The notes beneath the pieces were generated by a model. The model was not told the origin of the DNA. It saw nothing but the letters and a program-made list of their open reading frames with translations, and did not search any database. Shown piece after piece: positions 9,301-18,634 of a stretch of 64,000 bases of DNA. A program made the position numbers and the translations under genes. Positions within the stretch are counted from its first letter, which is position 1; each line of letters begins with the position of its first letter. The DNA comes from JAIOZK01 sp964468645 (GTDB lineage Bacteria > Bacteroidota > Bacteroidia > Bacteroidales > JAIOZK01): assembly GCA_964468645.1 (NCBI GenBank), contig CAYXUU010000024.1, positions 1 through 64,000 on the forward strand. The letters are read 5' to 3'.

Positions 9301-10423
9301 CATAATAAAATGTAGTTGAGCCATCAACATAACCATCTGTATAGGTCTGTTTTTGAATTCTTGTTGATTGTGATCCGTCAAAATGCAGCCCTGTTATCAC
9401 AGGTCGGCCCAGGATATCATACTTGGTAAAAAGCCAGTTGTCATCATCCCTTAAGTTTCCATCCTGGGTCAGCACAACCCTGTTTAGCTTATCATAAACA
9501 TAATAGATCGTTTCCTGTCCCGGGATCTTTTTTTCTATCATCCGTTGCCGCTGGTCGTATTTATATTTGAATACCAGGTCTTCACTCAAAAGGTTGGTGT
9601 TATAGGATGCAGGGGGAGTACTCATAATTGCCATGGCCTTTGGAGGGATTACACATACCAGGTTATTCTTATTATCATAAACATAGTAGGTATCCAGGTT
9701 TTGGCCTCCAAGCTTACTTCTTTTCAGGATTACCTTGCCTGCTTTGTCTTTAAATTCCAGGATCTTATGATCGTTCTCATCCTTTACCTCGGCAACACTC
9801 AGTGTTTGTGAATCATAATAGTCACTTGCACCGCTGGTGCAGTTCCAGGTTGCTTTATCATATTCCCAGAGTCTTACTTCTGAAGAAATGTTTGTTCGGA
9901 AATCACTCCTGGTAGTATGTCCATTCTCTCCTCTGTCGCTCCACTGGTAACCTGGGTAACCCTTTCTAAAAACTCGGTTCATTGGTGAATGTTCATACAA
10001 CTGGAAGGAAAAGGCACTGTCGGTATGGGCTACCTTCATGGCTTCATGGTAAAAATCCCGCTGGTCGGTCAGCACATCTGTTTTGAAACTCCCGTCATTT
10101 TGCGACTTATCAGCATAAGGCGAATACACTCTTTCCTGTTGGCCGTATTCATCAAATACATGAAAAGCAATGAAATCCTTGGTATTGGGCGAATAACCCT
10201 TTTGTGCCTGCTGGATTGTCCTGCCTGTGCCATTTATGTAAACAATGTTTTCATTCTTATAAGCGTCTGCCAACTGTTCTACTTCTTGTAGGGTCTGTTT
10301 TTCCGGAACCTTTACCAGTGTTGTGTGGAGGTGGTTCTTTTCTGAAGTCTGGGAAAATACTGAAAAGTAAGTTATTGAAATAACAGTGGTCAGTAATATC
10401 GATATTTTTTTTTTGGTTTTCAT
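6380..10423 (-). CDS. RHS repeat protein 2 with nuclease-like C-terminal tip
   Basis: A 1347-residue paralogue of RHS 1 with the same layout: signal peptide, DUF6443-type N-terminal domain, YD repeats, acidic insertion of about 190 residues, then core end. The two proteins are close to identical from the insertion to GARFYDAQLGR and then diverge abruptly into different tips. The tip has an Ala/Gly-rich hydrophobic linker (INALAAAGTMGLGEVGGAAV) and ends in a domain with SNYVDVTAIKDSKTIRVQVG followed by KETKGGQP. That is a D-xn-QxGK pattern typical of PD-(D/E)xK toxin domains (Tox-REase type) in RHS/CDI tips, so DNA or RNA cleavage is likely. A candidate immunity gene follows 2 bp downstream. 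Confidence 0.9.
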   Translation of the reverse strand: MKTKKKISILLTTVISITYFSVFSQTSEKNHLHTTLVKVPEKQTLQEVEQLADAYKNENIVYINGTGRTIQQAQKGYSPNTKDFIAFHVFDEYGQQERVYSPYADKSQNDGSFKTDVLTDQRDFYHEAMKVAHTDSAFSFQLYEHSPMNRVFRKGYPGYQWSDRGENGHTTRSDFRTNISSEVRLWEYDKATWNCTSGASDYYDSQTLSVAEVKDENDHKILEFKDKAGKVILKRSKLGGQNLDTYYVYDNKNNLVCVIPPKAMAIMSTPPASYNTNLLSEDLVFKYKYDQRQRMIEKKIPGQETIYYVYDKLNRVVLTQDGNLRDDDNWLFTKYDILGRPVITGLHFDGSQSTRIQKQTYTDGYVDGSTTFYYEKMSDNTDYTNQSVPPVDASDHILTVTYYDHYDFTTGMAHLQFHEPTDREFMTDTYDATSRVIGKETGSRVKTLEQDVNQRRFLYSVNYYDDYGRVIQTISEHYLEGYDIVFNKYDFSGNITVSKLYHYVNAGDPVNEVIDSMKWSYDYDHAYRLTHVYHSINDQAMELIVRNKYNELGELIEKNLHAIDGDEANGFWQSIDYRYNTRGWLTQINSSNLANDNMFIGNDIPIDESDRVSGMIITEVNMDITEETGDPGRNIVHVDMDDIKDVISADLADPNDTTWHDADEVLMLDYHEELDSERDEYNILKDLDGESFSFDLSSIKIDEYAEIAYIRYQIDSIVEQVLLSENITDTSVQDVIKKIAKTHVNGKVGIVYFNEDTDDLYGMDLLYEWGFEELGADELYNGNISGMRWQVKSAENRVRGYGFRYDDINRLTHALYAERPNYDWDEGIDKHSVTGGPENTEGIHYDENGNIEALFRKGMNSGTPSNPGFGFIDKLVYSYDGNRLTNVEDYQTDLTFTSNDFRDNNTTTGTEYQYDDNGNMISDANKNIQNIVYNYMNLPIEIDFGDGNKIEYIYDALGNKHKKEVWASSDQNNPIAEKYYAGSFVYNASGLEYALFDEGRLTPQGDGTYRYEYFFKDHLGNTRVVFTDIREQGLTILQESHYYPFGMEFMGTPSATMTVENFYKYNGKELQSDGFDLDSDASGILESRLLWYDYGARFYDAQLGRFPSVDPIIEKFPYLTPFNYASNNPITKVDLWGLQGVDFYELGPINQQLSLKHTGKRIPTIQDAVKHSEKPEKRAQINALAAAGTMGLGEVGGAAVLGWKPLQRLYNKAKNFFTKMLNASDEAGTVVDDVANVSSNQKSGGRLGGEQHRSRVGEVADKLVDQDYEIIGGGNRLKEEYLPGNTPGTTKGSNYVDVTAIKDSKTIRVQVGKETKGGQPVSRERVKLDEIQKKKPNDELRFEPYNK
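7110..10390 (-). repeat. RHS core direct repeat, copy B
   Basis: Second copy of the RHS core block described at 2079-5370, in the same orientation. It is more divergent towards the N-terminal coding end and nearly identical near the tip junction, as expected from gene conversion acting on the core 3' end. Boundaries are approximate. Confidence 0.8.
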
Positions 10424-10455
10424 AGTTGATTTCCTCTTTTATCAATTAGCTAGGA

Positions 10456-13400
10456 TTACTTGACTTCAAAAAAAGTATTCTTTGTATAGGTCCTGTCGTA
10501 AATATCCTCAACGGTAATTATAACATAAACCAGGTTGACGTTAGGATCGGGGCATAAAATATCATCGATTTTAATGTCTCTCTCAGTAATATAGCTGTTA
10601 ATAGTGTCTGTTGGAAATCGAAACTCCCATTCAATACTATACGGTTCATATCCCCCGGTTACATTTATCAATTTTGCGGTTAATGTGTCATCCCATGTGA
10701 AAATATCAGGTGCCCACGGACTACCGGTTAATTGATAGGAGAAATTTGTGATCGGTGAAGACTTAATCTCAAATATTTCGCTTTTTGTTCGCTCGTTTCC
10801 ATATTCATCAATAACAGTCACATTAAGACTGTGTTTCTTATCTGGAACACTGAATGTATGTACAACCTGGTCTGTAGTTGTTGTATCCGGTTCTGTTCCA
10901 TCCCCAAACTCCCAGATATACTCTTCAATATTTGCTGAGAAGTTTTCATTTGTAATTTCAAATGTAAGAGGAGTATTGATAGCAGGGTCCTGTGAATTCA
11001 CCTCAATATCAAAATCCATATTAAAAGGTGCGATATAGAGATATCGGTGAATAGTTCCTTCTTTATTCTGACTTCCATTTACTTTTAGGGTAACCTTATA
11101 TGTCCCTGGTGTGCTATATGAATGTGTTGGGCTCTGGCTGCTCGAATGAGCAGTTCCATCTCCAAAGTCCCAATCCCAGCTTGTTGCAGTACTGCTGAGT
11201 GTTGAGCTGAAATTGACAGTATTATATGCCAGTGGAACCTGAGGGCTGACATTTATTGATCCTGTAATGCGTTCCGGTATTACATTAACTACTTTTTCAA
11301 TAGTCCCTGTTTTGCTGTTATTATCCGTAACCGTCAACTTAACAGTATATTCTCCAGTAGATGTATATTGATAATATGGACTGGCATCAGTTGACTGGGT
11401 TGCTCCATCACCTATAAAATCCCAGGCATAAGATTGAATTGTTCCTAACTTATAATTATTCTTCAGGTAGAAATATATTGATTTTCCAACCTCTGCAACC
11501 ACTGGATCTGTTTCGATTGTTAATACAGGTTCTTCGCTCAGGTTATATACAACAGCTGTTTGAATGTCATTATCATAATTCTTTACAGCTTCAAGCCGGT
11601 TGAATAAATCGTAATCATACTTGCTAAAGAAATTGTTTACATCAGATATTGAAGTTTGCTGATTCTGCAAGTCATAAGTAAAAGAGTTCATCTGAGCATC
11701 AACAGGGTAAACCGATACATTATCAATTTTCTGGCCGCTTGTTATGTTGATATTACTATTGGAACTCGACGACGACTCTAATGTATAAATGTAGTATTTA
11801 TACAAGCTGTTCCATGTATCTGATTCATAACTATCATTAACCGTAATATTTGATCCATAACTAATCGTACCATTGTTATCTGACCAGAACGTAAGGTAAT
11901 AATCTCCTGGTTCAAGTGAATTGATCCCAAATGCACCACTACTCGTGTTATAATATGATTCCCCAGTAACAGAATTATCTTCGTCAATTACCGGATCAGA
12001 ACCTACCGTACAATTCAGATAATTATCTCCACTTTCAAAACCTGTATGAACCACCTCCAATGATTCTGCATTGATTACCTGAGCAACAGGCATGGAGTTG
12101 AAACCACCCCAGATAAAAGAATTGGATACATCTTCAGATTTATGGAATTGTGTAATATTATCATAATCATCATATTCATCGATTATGGCAAGGCCTTCAT
12201 ACCTACTGTCATATGATAACACGCCGTTTTGATCGATCTCAGTAAACACAAAATTACTCCTGTATATCTCTGATTCACTTTCAACTGATTTTATCGTTGA
12301 CAATAATACCTGGTCAGTGTTATATTCATCAAACAAATATAGCGTTCCATTGATCAATGTAGTATCTTGCAGGTCAGCGGAGATTCGCCATGAAATAATT
12401 TCAATCAATGAATTATCACTATGTTTTTCATATAGTTTAATATATGGTTCTGACGCTGTGGTATACAATTGCTGGAAAGCAGTTGTACAATTTGCATAGG
12501 CTGTATTGCACGCCGATATTCCTGATAATGAATCTAACTCAACCTGGTCACAACAATGTTCGATTGCTTGCTCCTGACAAATTTCAAAATCATCAATACA
12601 ATCCTCTAAGCATCCCGTTAAGTCAGGATCACAATTGGCAACCTCTAAAGGAAATAAACCAAACACAAAACCACGAAAATAGTTCTCCAACCATACCTCT
12701 TGAAAATCACAATCCCCATGTATATCAAAACAAGTATTAACACAACTACTATAATCAGCCCTGCAGTCAGTATAATCACTGTTAGTTATTGGATCCCAAC
12801 ACTCATGTCTGTCGCTTCTTGCTTGTATATCATTTTCAATAAGGCAAAGAGATTTTTCCATTGAACAATCAGGAACCTGAATAATATCTTCTAGGTATCT
12901 ATTCTCGGTCATAATCTTTGTACCATCACTTTGTTCATAGATGATACTAGTAGCCTGAGTATGTAAGGGATTATCATAATAATACTCAGTCACAAACTCA
13001 GTATAATTTAGATCGCTGTTTAGATCATACATACGCTCTGTACTTTTTGTTTGATATAACCATCTTGAATACAAATTGAAGTAATCCCACACAAAATATT
13101 CAGTAATGTCTTTTTGCCCGAACTCTGTAGATACTACACAATCAATCCCATCAGCCTGAAATCCTGCTTTTAATCCATAAATATTTTTTGCATTATCTGA
13201 AGTATTCATGTAATCATTGTATTCATTCTCGACCTCATGAACTATTTTAAAATCCTTATCATCCCTATCATATTTATATGTTTTTTTCTTTAGCAGCTTA
13301 CCCCTGGCCCAATCCATACTGAATTTAGGTGGAAATGGATATTTTGTTACAAACGGATCATTCACAAAAGTATATTCATACTCAATCTTCCCATTCTCAC

Positions 13401-15528
13401 CATTTTCTCCGATGTATTCAATCACAGTGGGATAATAGACAGGGCTACCACCTGACATTCCCAATGGAGCACTTGATGTAGATTGTGTTATTAGTTTGCT
13501 ACAGTTGTTAAGATATACCTGTCCACCGAATTGACCATGAAAACTAATTATTGTTCGCGGAAAATGATAGATTGGTTTAGATAACAAAACTCCGGAACAA
13601 ATATCATAGTCATTTAGTTTTGAATATTTATACCTTTTAACAAGTTCATTTTTCCCATCAAAAGTCTTAATCCTTTTAATCCTTAATCCTCCGGCTATCA
13701 CTGAAGAAGGAACCATGCTATTATCATTCTTCTTATAAGTTAGAGATATTGACGCTTGCGCTTCCTCACCCCAGAATGCTTCAGCATATAGCATATATTG
13801 ATGTCCCGGAGTTAACATTATTAGTTCGGTAAAAACGAAATTGTTATAAACTGCCTTATAGTGATATACTTCATTGCTAGTCAGGTCATACAGATATGCG
13901 GATGGTAAACAGTGGTGTGTTCCTTGTAAATCTTCAATATACTGTTGTCCTGTCAACGAAATTGTTAAGTTAGCAGTTGTTAAGGCAGCATTTGAAGGGT
14001 ATTGAAAGAGTAATGTATCTCGGTTATCATCAACCAGGTTTTGCAAGATAGGATTTGTCCCATCAGTTCCTAATGCTATTGCCCTGTGAACTACTGTAGG
14101 GTCATTTTGATGCTCCCAGGTTAAATATTCATGTGGTTCAAACTCAAACCTTGTATAACCACCTGTCGGAAATACAATTTCTTCCAGTACACCAGCCATC
14201 ATTGATTCTGCAAATGGCTCCCTGTTATCTCCTTCATATGTTTCGTATAGATACTCCACAGTTGGTATAAGTGTCATATTATGACCTTCACTTGTCTTAA
14301 AATTGTAATATCCCCAGTGATCCTGGTCTTTTGAGTCTCTGGCAGGTAAGCTTGTGGAATTGTAATCAAACCTATAAGGATTAATGGTTGATTCTCTTGA
14401 GCTTTCTCTTATTGAATCAAGCATTAATCGTTTTTCCACTGTGCTTCCAGTATTATTCATATAGGAATAGTAAAAATCAAATTTCTTATTGAACTCGTAG
14501 CTGTTATGGCCAGTTCTCTTGAAAAAACAAATTGAGTCTAGCTTTTTTCCTCCCTGAAAATCATCCCTGTTAGAAGCATGATGAAATACTACTTTTGCAT
14601 TCTTACTTTTTATCTCATTAAGTAAACAACTTTTAAGAATCACAGAATAAGTATTTTCTGTATAATCATAAGAATTAATATCTCCACATTCACTGTTATA
14701 ATCACTATAATGTATTCCGTATGTTTTTCTTTCAGATGGCGTATTCTGATAGCTGGTAGTCGTGATCAGACCATATGATAGAGTAATTGTATCAGCATTA
14801 TTTGAGCTCACTACCTCAGTCAAATACCATGCTGTTTTATAAGTATTTCCTATGGTTTGTCCCCCTGATGTTTGAGATGTTTCAATCGCAGCTTCTTCGT
14901 TCATCGAGGTTCCAAAAAAATACTGGGTACCATCATCTGTGATAATTTTAATTTTAATCAGCTCACCTGATCCAATGGTCTTTTCAACACGTACATTCTT
15001 ATAGGGTATCATATGGAATCTTTCATCATTTCCATACACAAATGATCCGGAGCTTCCATTAACATTATAAAAAAACATATCAGGCAATCCATCAGATGCT
15101 TGTTCAGCAATATTATGTAATAGATCATAGTCTATATTTCCAAGTTCATCTTCGGAAGGTATATTCGTTGCCTCATAAAAATATCCATTAGGATTCTCGT
15201 CCTCCAAACCTCTTACACTTCTGGTTATGGTACCACCAGCATTCAGCGTCCATCCCAAACCTACCCAGCTTGCCCTCTCTTCAACCTTGTTACCCGAGCC
15301 ATGATAGGAAAGAGAAATAGGTAGTTGAAGCAAATTACCTGATATCTCTCCAAGAGGTATATGTATATTAGGTGTCCCAGTAGACATCGAAACAGGATAC
15401 TCGCCATATTTTCCAAGGGATGCTGCTTCTGGTGTTGTTGGTACAATGTTTTCAAATGGTAACTCCTGGTTGTTACCTGCCTTCAATATTCCAAACAGAA
15501 TTAACAGAATCAATAAAGTCTTTTTCAT
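10456..15528 (-). CDS. giant secreted SpvB/Tc-like protein with PKD domains, RHS partner
   Basis: A 1690-residue protein with a signal peptide (about residues 1-20). The N-terminal region is SpvB/Tc-toxin-like: YPVSMSTGTPNIHIPLGEIS, LPISLSYHGSGNKVEERASW, GLGWTLNAGGTITRSVRG. A Cys-rich acidic segment lies at about residues 880-1020. Then come at least three PKD domains (WDFIGDG, WDWDFGDGTAHS, WEFGDGTEPD) and a fourth weaker one. It is the first gene of the RHS cluster, and RHS 2 starts 33 bp after its stop. In Bacteroidota such proteins commonly precede RHS proteins. By analogy with Tc toxins it may help form the shell or attach it at the cell surface. No T9SS C-terminal domain could be recognised. 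Confidence 0.85.
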   Translation of the reverse strand: MKKTLLILLILFGILKAGNNQELPFENIVPTTPEAASLGKYGEYPVSMSTGTPNIHIPLGEISGNLLQLPISLSYHGSGNKVEERASWVGLGWTLNAGGTITRSVRGLEDENPNGYFYEATNIPSEDELGNIDYDLLHNIAEQASDGLPDMFFYNVNGSSGSFVYGNDERFHMIPYKNVRVEKTIGSGELIKIKIITDDGTQYFFGTSMNEEAAIETSQTSGGQTIGNTYKTAWYLTEVVSSNNADTITLSYGLITTTSYQNTPSERKTYGIHYSDYNSECGDINSYDYTENTYSVILKSCLLNEIKSKNAKVVFHHASNRDDFQGGKKLDSICFFKRTGHNSYEFNKKFDFYYSYMNNTGSTVEKRLMLDSIRESSRESTINPYRFDYNSTSLPARDSKDQDHWGYYNFKTSEGHNMTLIPTVEYLYETYEGDNREPFAESMMAGVLEEIVFPTGGYTRFEFEPHEYLTWEHQNDPTVVHRAIALGTDGTNPILQNLVDDNRDTLLFQYPSNAALTTANLTISLTGQQYIEDLQGTHHCLPSAYLYDLTSNEVYHYKAVYNNFVFTELIMLTPGHQYMLYAEAFWGEEAQASISLTYKKNDNSMVPSSVIAGGLRIKRIKTFDGKNELVKRYKYSKLNDYDICSGVLLSKPIYHFPRTIISFHGQFGGQVYLNNCSKLITQSTSSAPLGMSGGSPVYYPTVIEYIGENGENGKIEYEYTFVNDPFVTKYPFPPKFSMDWARGKLLKKKTYKYDRDDKDFKIVHEVENEYNDYMNTSDNAKNIYGLKAGFQADGIDCVVSTEFGQKDITEYFVWDYFNLYSRWLYQTKSTERMYDLNSDLNYTEFVTEYYYDNPLHTQATSIIYEQSDGTKIMTENRYLEDIIQVPDCSMEKSLCLIENDIQARSDRHECWDPITNSDYTDCRADYSSCVNTCFDIHGDCDFQEVWLENYFRGFVFGLFPLEVANCDPDLTGCLEDCIDDFEICQEQAIEHCCDQVELDSLSGISACNTAYANCTTAFQQLYTTASEPYIKLYEKHSDNSLIEIISWRISADLQDTTLINGTLYLFDEYNTDQVLLSTIKSVESESEIYRSNFVFTEIDQNGVLSYDSRYEGLAIIDEYDDYDNITQFHKSEDVSNSFIWGGFNSMPVAQVINAESLEVVHTGFESGDNYLNCTVGSDPVIDEDNSVTGESYYNTSSGAFGINSLEPGDYYLTFWSDNNGTISYGSNITVNDSYESDTWNSLYKYYIYTLESSSSSNSNINITSGQKIDNVSVYPVDAQMNSFTYDLQNQQTSISDVNNFFSKYDYDLFNRLEAVKNYDNDIQTAVVYNLSEEPVLTIETDPVVAEVGKSIYFYLKNNYKLGTIQSYAWDFIGDGATQSTDASPYYQYTSTGEYTVKLTVTDNNSKTGTIEKVVNVIPERITGSINVSPQVPLAYNTVNFSSTLSSTATSWDWDFGDGTAHSSSQSPTHSYSTPGTYKVTLKVNGSQNKEGTIHRYLYIAPFNMDFDIEVNSQDPAINTPLTFEITNENFSANIEEYIWEFGDGTEPDTTTTDQVVHTFSVPDKKHSLNVTVIDEYGNERTKSEIFEIKSSPITNFSYQLTGSPWAPDIFTWDDTLTAKLINVTGGYEPYSIEWEFRFPTDTINSYITERDIKIDDILCPDPNVNLVYVIITVEDIYDRTYTKNTFFEVK

Positions 15529-15887
15529 GGTAATAATTTGTTTTCAAAATGCTCAAATAAAACGAACTTATTATTAACAGACAAACTTGTATTGATCTGA
15601 TTATCTAATAGTTAAGAATCCTTATTTTTAGAAGAACTAGTAAATATAAATATTTATTGCATTAAATTATTCCAGAATAGGCAAATAAATATATCTCATG
15701 GATATCATATTTCACACCGTACTTAATAGATTTGTTTATGTGTCCTCAAGAAATTGGCACTAAAGAAATATTTATTTTTTAATCAAATAATTATTAAATA
15801 CATGACAAAAAAAATATTTAGTTATTCTCAAATTATTTTTTTGATGAAATAAACCTATTCATCACTTACCAAAATCTCAGGCTAATA
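15529..15887. other. AT-rich intergenic region upstream of the RHS cluster
   Basis: This 359-bp region should hold the promoter of the minus-strand RHS cluster, but no good TAnnTTTG box was found on that strand. It is strongly A+T-rich with A/T runs. No ORF or terminator hairpin was seen. Confidence 0.45.
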
Positions 15888-17042
15888 CTAAAACTCAAAC
15901 GAAGTACTCATCTGAAAAATCGGCAGGTACATTGAGATAAGGACAAGCCCAACAAAAAGGCCTATAAAAACGATCATCAGGGGTTCCATGATATTACTAA
16001 TCATCCCGGCCCTGTAATCCACCTCATCCTGGTACTGGTCCTTCAGCTTCGAGAAAATAACATCAAGCTTATTCACCTCCTCGGCTATCTTTATCAAGGA
16101 GATCATGCTCTTATCATAAACCCCGTACTTTGCCATACTCTGGTGCAGCGGAATCCCTCTTAGGATATCTTCTTCAATATGATCAAGTGAACTCTTGACA
16201 GGGTAATAGGTGATCATTTTCTTAACCAGCTGTATTGCATTCAGCAATGGAGTCCTCGATCCGATCAGCAACTCCATCGACAGGCAAAACCTGGCAAGGT
16301 GCATCTTCCTGATCAAATCACCAAACACGGGTATTCTTAACACCATATTACTCACAATCCGCTTATAAACCTCGTTCTTTCGTAACAAGTAAAGTGTCAA
16401 TACCAGGGCTATCAAAACAAAAAGAAACAACCATGAATATCCGGATAGAAAATTTGAGATGCCAATAATCGTTTTTGTTAAACCTGGCAATTCACGATCA
16501 AATCGTTGAAACACCTCCTCAAACATCGGAACAATAAAATTCATCATAAAAACCACAGCAACAATCGCTGTCAAAACAACAATAATGGGATACGTAAAAG
16601 CATTAATGATCTTCCGGTTCTGTTCTATCCTTTTTTTGAAATACTGTGCCAGGTCATTCAACACATTTGTTAGTTTCCCTGTCTCCTCCCCAATCTTCAG
16701 GCTGTAATACTCATACACCGAAAACTTCCCCGTTTCCCCCACGGCATCACAAAATCCCGCTCCACCAATCAGCTTATCATGGATCATCTGGATAACCTTC
16801 CTGTCCTCCTTCTTCGTAAAATTATCAACCAGCAATTCCATCCCTGTCTTCAAATCTATCCCGGCAGAAATGAGAATATCCAGATCGTTGTAGAATTTGT
16901 ATTTTTTGCGGTTGGTGAAGCTTTTGCGGAATGAGATCTCTTTGCTGAGCAACTTATCAATTCCATCAAGAAAGCCTTTTGAATTCTTTTGCTTTGGATC
17001 CTTATTGTCTATTTCCCTTTTCTTAATCTCAATCCCAGGCAT
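15888..17042 (-). CDS. GspF/PilC-type inner-membrane protein (type II secretion F family)
   Basis: A 384-residue protein with two GspF repeats. The first covers about residues 45-170 (LDILISAGIDLKTGMELLVD, LKIGEETGKLTNVL) and ends in a membrane segment (IIVVLTAIVAVVFMMNFIVP). The second covers about 245-370 (LARFCLSMELLIGSRTPLLN, LIKIAEEVNKLD) and ends in a C-terminal membrane segment. A further membrane segment lies near 200-220. Family members are the platform proteins of type II secretion and type IV pilus machines. No GspE, GspD or pilin genes flank it, so it is isolated here. The N-terminal 40 residues are charged and variable. Start taken at the ATG giving MPGIEIKKRE. Confidence 0.9.
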   Translation of the reverse strand: MPGIEIKKREIDNKDPKQKNSKGFLDGIDKLLSKEISFRKSFTNRKKYKFYNDLDILISAGIDLKTGMELLVDNFTKKEDRKVIQMIHDKLIGGAGFCDAVGETGKFSVYEYYSLKIGEETGKLTNVLNDLAQYFKKRIEQNRKIINAFTYPIIVVLTAIVAVVFMMNFIVPMFEEVFQRFDRELPGLTKTIIGISNFLSGYSWLFLFVLIALVLTLYLLRKNEVYKRIVSNMVLRIPVFGDLIRKMHLARFCLSMELLIGSRTPLLNAIQLVKKMITYYPVKSSLDHIEEDILRGIPLHQSMAKYGVYDKSMISLIKIAEEVNKLDVIFSKLKDQYQDEVDYRAGMISNIMEPLMIVFIGLFVGLVLISMYLPIFQMSTSFEF

Positions 17043-17339
17043 GGAGGTTTATAATATTAGGTTGGGTCAAATATATGAAATAATCAATTTAGGGATTTCT
17101 GATTTTATAATTACTACGGCATTTTGGGTTGAATGGAATTGCTATCTGCACGTTTATTACGGATTCTTAATTGCTACCTGACGGGTTTGGTATATGGTTC
17201 GTTGGCGATTTCAATGTTCTTTCCTATCTTATCAAAAAAATCAAACCTTTCTGCTAAACACCTAAATCACAATGTGTTTTAGCTTTGGCTTTTTATGTTG
17301 TTAATCCTGAGTCGTGAGTGGGCGTAGTTGGCATCACCT

Positions 17340-17397
17340 GTAACCTGCAACATGCAAGATGCATCATGCAACATGCAACTTGTAACAAGTAATAAGT
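17340..17397. repeat. 7-bp-period degenerate tandem tract (CAACATG type)
   Basis: About eight heptamers of the form CAACATG, CAAGATG, CATCATG, CAACTTG, TAACAAG in direct succession. The same heptamer type recurs at 18486-18536. Confidence 0.8.
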
Positions 17398-17829
17398 ACT
17401 TCAATCACAGAGCGATATAACCAAATCTCCAACATTTATTTTGAATACCGAACAAGGATTGAAAATCAGACCTTGAAATTTTATTATATGAAAGTAGGTA
17501 GTGCCATGAGTTTGACTCCATGTCATCGATACGTTTTCGTTTGGTGTTATTCGAAGGACCGCGAAGAGTGGGATGGGATGCAGAGGGATATTTCGCTTGG
17601 GCGCTTGGGTTGCTAAGTTCGGTAAGTTCGCTAAGGTATGCTATCTCTCAAGAAGGTACATTAGTTCTTCCACTCCTCTTTCTTCAGGGAGAAGTAATGG
17701 TGTCTGAAGAAGCAAAAAACCTCTCTTCCGAGCAGGTTCATTCCCGGGGAGACAGAAAGGGATTCATCATAGAATGCGCGAATCCTGAAATGGTGTTTTT
17801 CTTTCCGGGCAATCAGGGCAAATAGTAAC

Positions 17830-18048
17830 TTACCTGCTGTGATCAGAGGCACATTTAGAATCGTCAATAACCTTATTATTTTCGTTATCTGATCGTTGCA
17901 CTTCAGCCTGGATCTTCCTGAGTATATGATGGGTTTCTATTAAATCTTTATTTTCCAATGCTTTTCCCAGCATTTGCTATATTTCTGCTTCCTTTTCGGT
18001 GAACCCGAAAAACCTTTGGGTCAGGAACCTTTTCTTTCTTATTTTCAT
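17830..18048 (-). pseudogene. small decayed ORF with one in-frame amber codon
   Basis: Reading from ATG at 18048, the minus strand gives 72 codons ending in TAA at 17830 with a single TAG at codon 24 (about 17977-17979). The two halves, MKIRKKRFLTQRFFGFTEKE and QMLGKALENKDLIETHHILR, look like real protein sequence, highly charged and helical. Immediately upstream (about 18140-18235, minus) another frame reads LSGCDVSKALRNVLYYYGDE before stops, probably an earlier part of the same decayed gene. No family recognised. Confidence 0.45.
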
Positions 18049-18344
18049 TTTGTGAGATTGTTTTAATTCTGATGATCCGATATACCATACTATTATCCAC
18101 ACTATACTTATCTTTACTTCCTGTCAAAAGAGGCCTTATGTTACAGGTACCGGCAGATATCAATAAGTTCACAGAAAGATTCATCCCCATAATAATATAA
18201 AACATTCCGCAGGGCCTTACTAACATCGCACCCACTTAGATTGCCCACGCCCATTGCGCGAGCGCTTACTTAACCTTTGGGCGCTAAAAATTTGTCAGAT
18301 TTTCTGTTAAAGATTTTGGCCGATGGTCATTGGACATTCGATAG

Positions 18345-18421
18345 TCATTCAATTGTTATTCAATTGTCATTCAATTGTCATTCAATTGTCATTCAATTGT
18401 CATTCAATTGTTATTCAATTG
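18345..18421. repeat. 11-bp tandem repeat, seven copies (TCATTCAATTG)
   Basis: Seven exact-length units of TCATTCAATTG, where the second and last units begin TT instead of TC. A related six-unit 11-bp tract lies at 44931-44996. Confidence 0.95.
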
Positions 18422-18485
18422 CTTCCTGTACTAATTCTCTTCTAAACAGATCCATTGCCGAAGTATGTATTTGTTAAGTTCTTTC

Positions 18486-18536
18486 CTGCAACTTGTAACC
18501 TGCAACTTGTAACCTGTAACCTGCAACCTGCAACTG
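18486..18536. repeat. 7-bp-period tract (CAACTTG/TAACCTG)
   Basis: Seven heptamers alternating CAACTTG, TAACCTG and CAACCTG. It belongs to the same type as the tract at 17340-17397. Confidence 0.85.
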
Positions 18537-18544
18537 ATTAACAA

Positions 18545-18572
18545 TCCACCATCCAGTTTCCAGCATCATCCC
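18545..18572. repeat. short TCCAG-type heptamer tract
   Basis: The plus strand reads ATCCACC ATCCAGT TTCCAGC ATCATCC. The units resemble the tract at 35051-35096 and the complement of the one at 36029-36092. Confidence 0.6.
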
Positions 18573-18626
18573 GTTAAATAGTTGTTAAAAACATGTTTAA
18601 CATAAAAAGATTTGGAATTCAGATAT

Positions 18627-18634
18627 TAGTTTTG
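18627..18634 (+). promoter_or_regulatory. candidate -7 box TAGTTTTG
   Basis: Matches the Bacteroidota TAnnTTTG box 50 bp upstream of the ATG at 18685. No TTTG was seen at the expected distance for the -33 element. Confidence 0.4.

Noticed and set aside
15760..15800. Sigma-54 type promoter (TGGCAC) upstream of the RHS cluster
   Set aside because: The -12 half is missing and the orientation is opposite to the RHS genes.
17520..17825. 101-residue open frame on the plus strand
   Set aside because: No family, no promoter box, lies in repeat-rich decayed DNA and overlaps another accidental frame on the minus strand.
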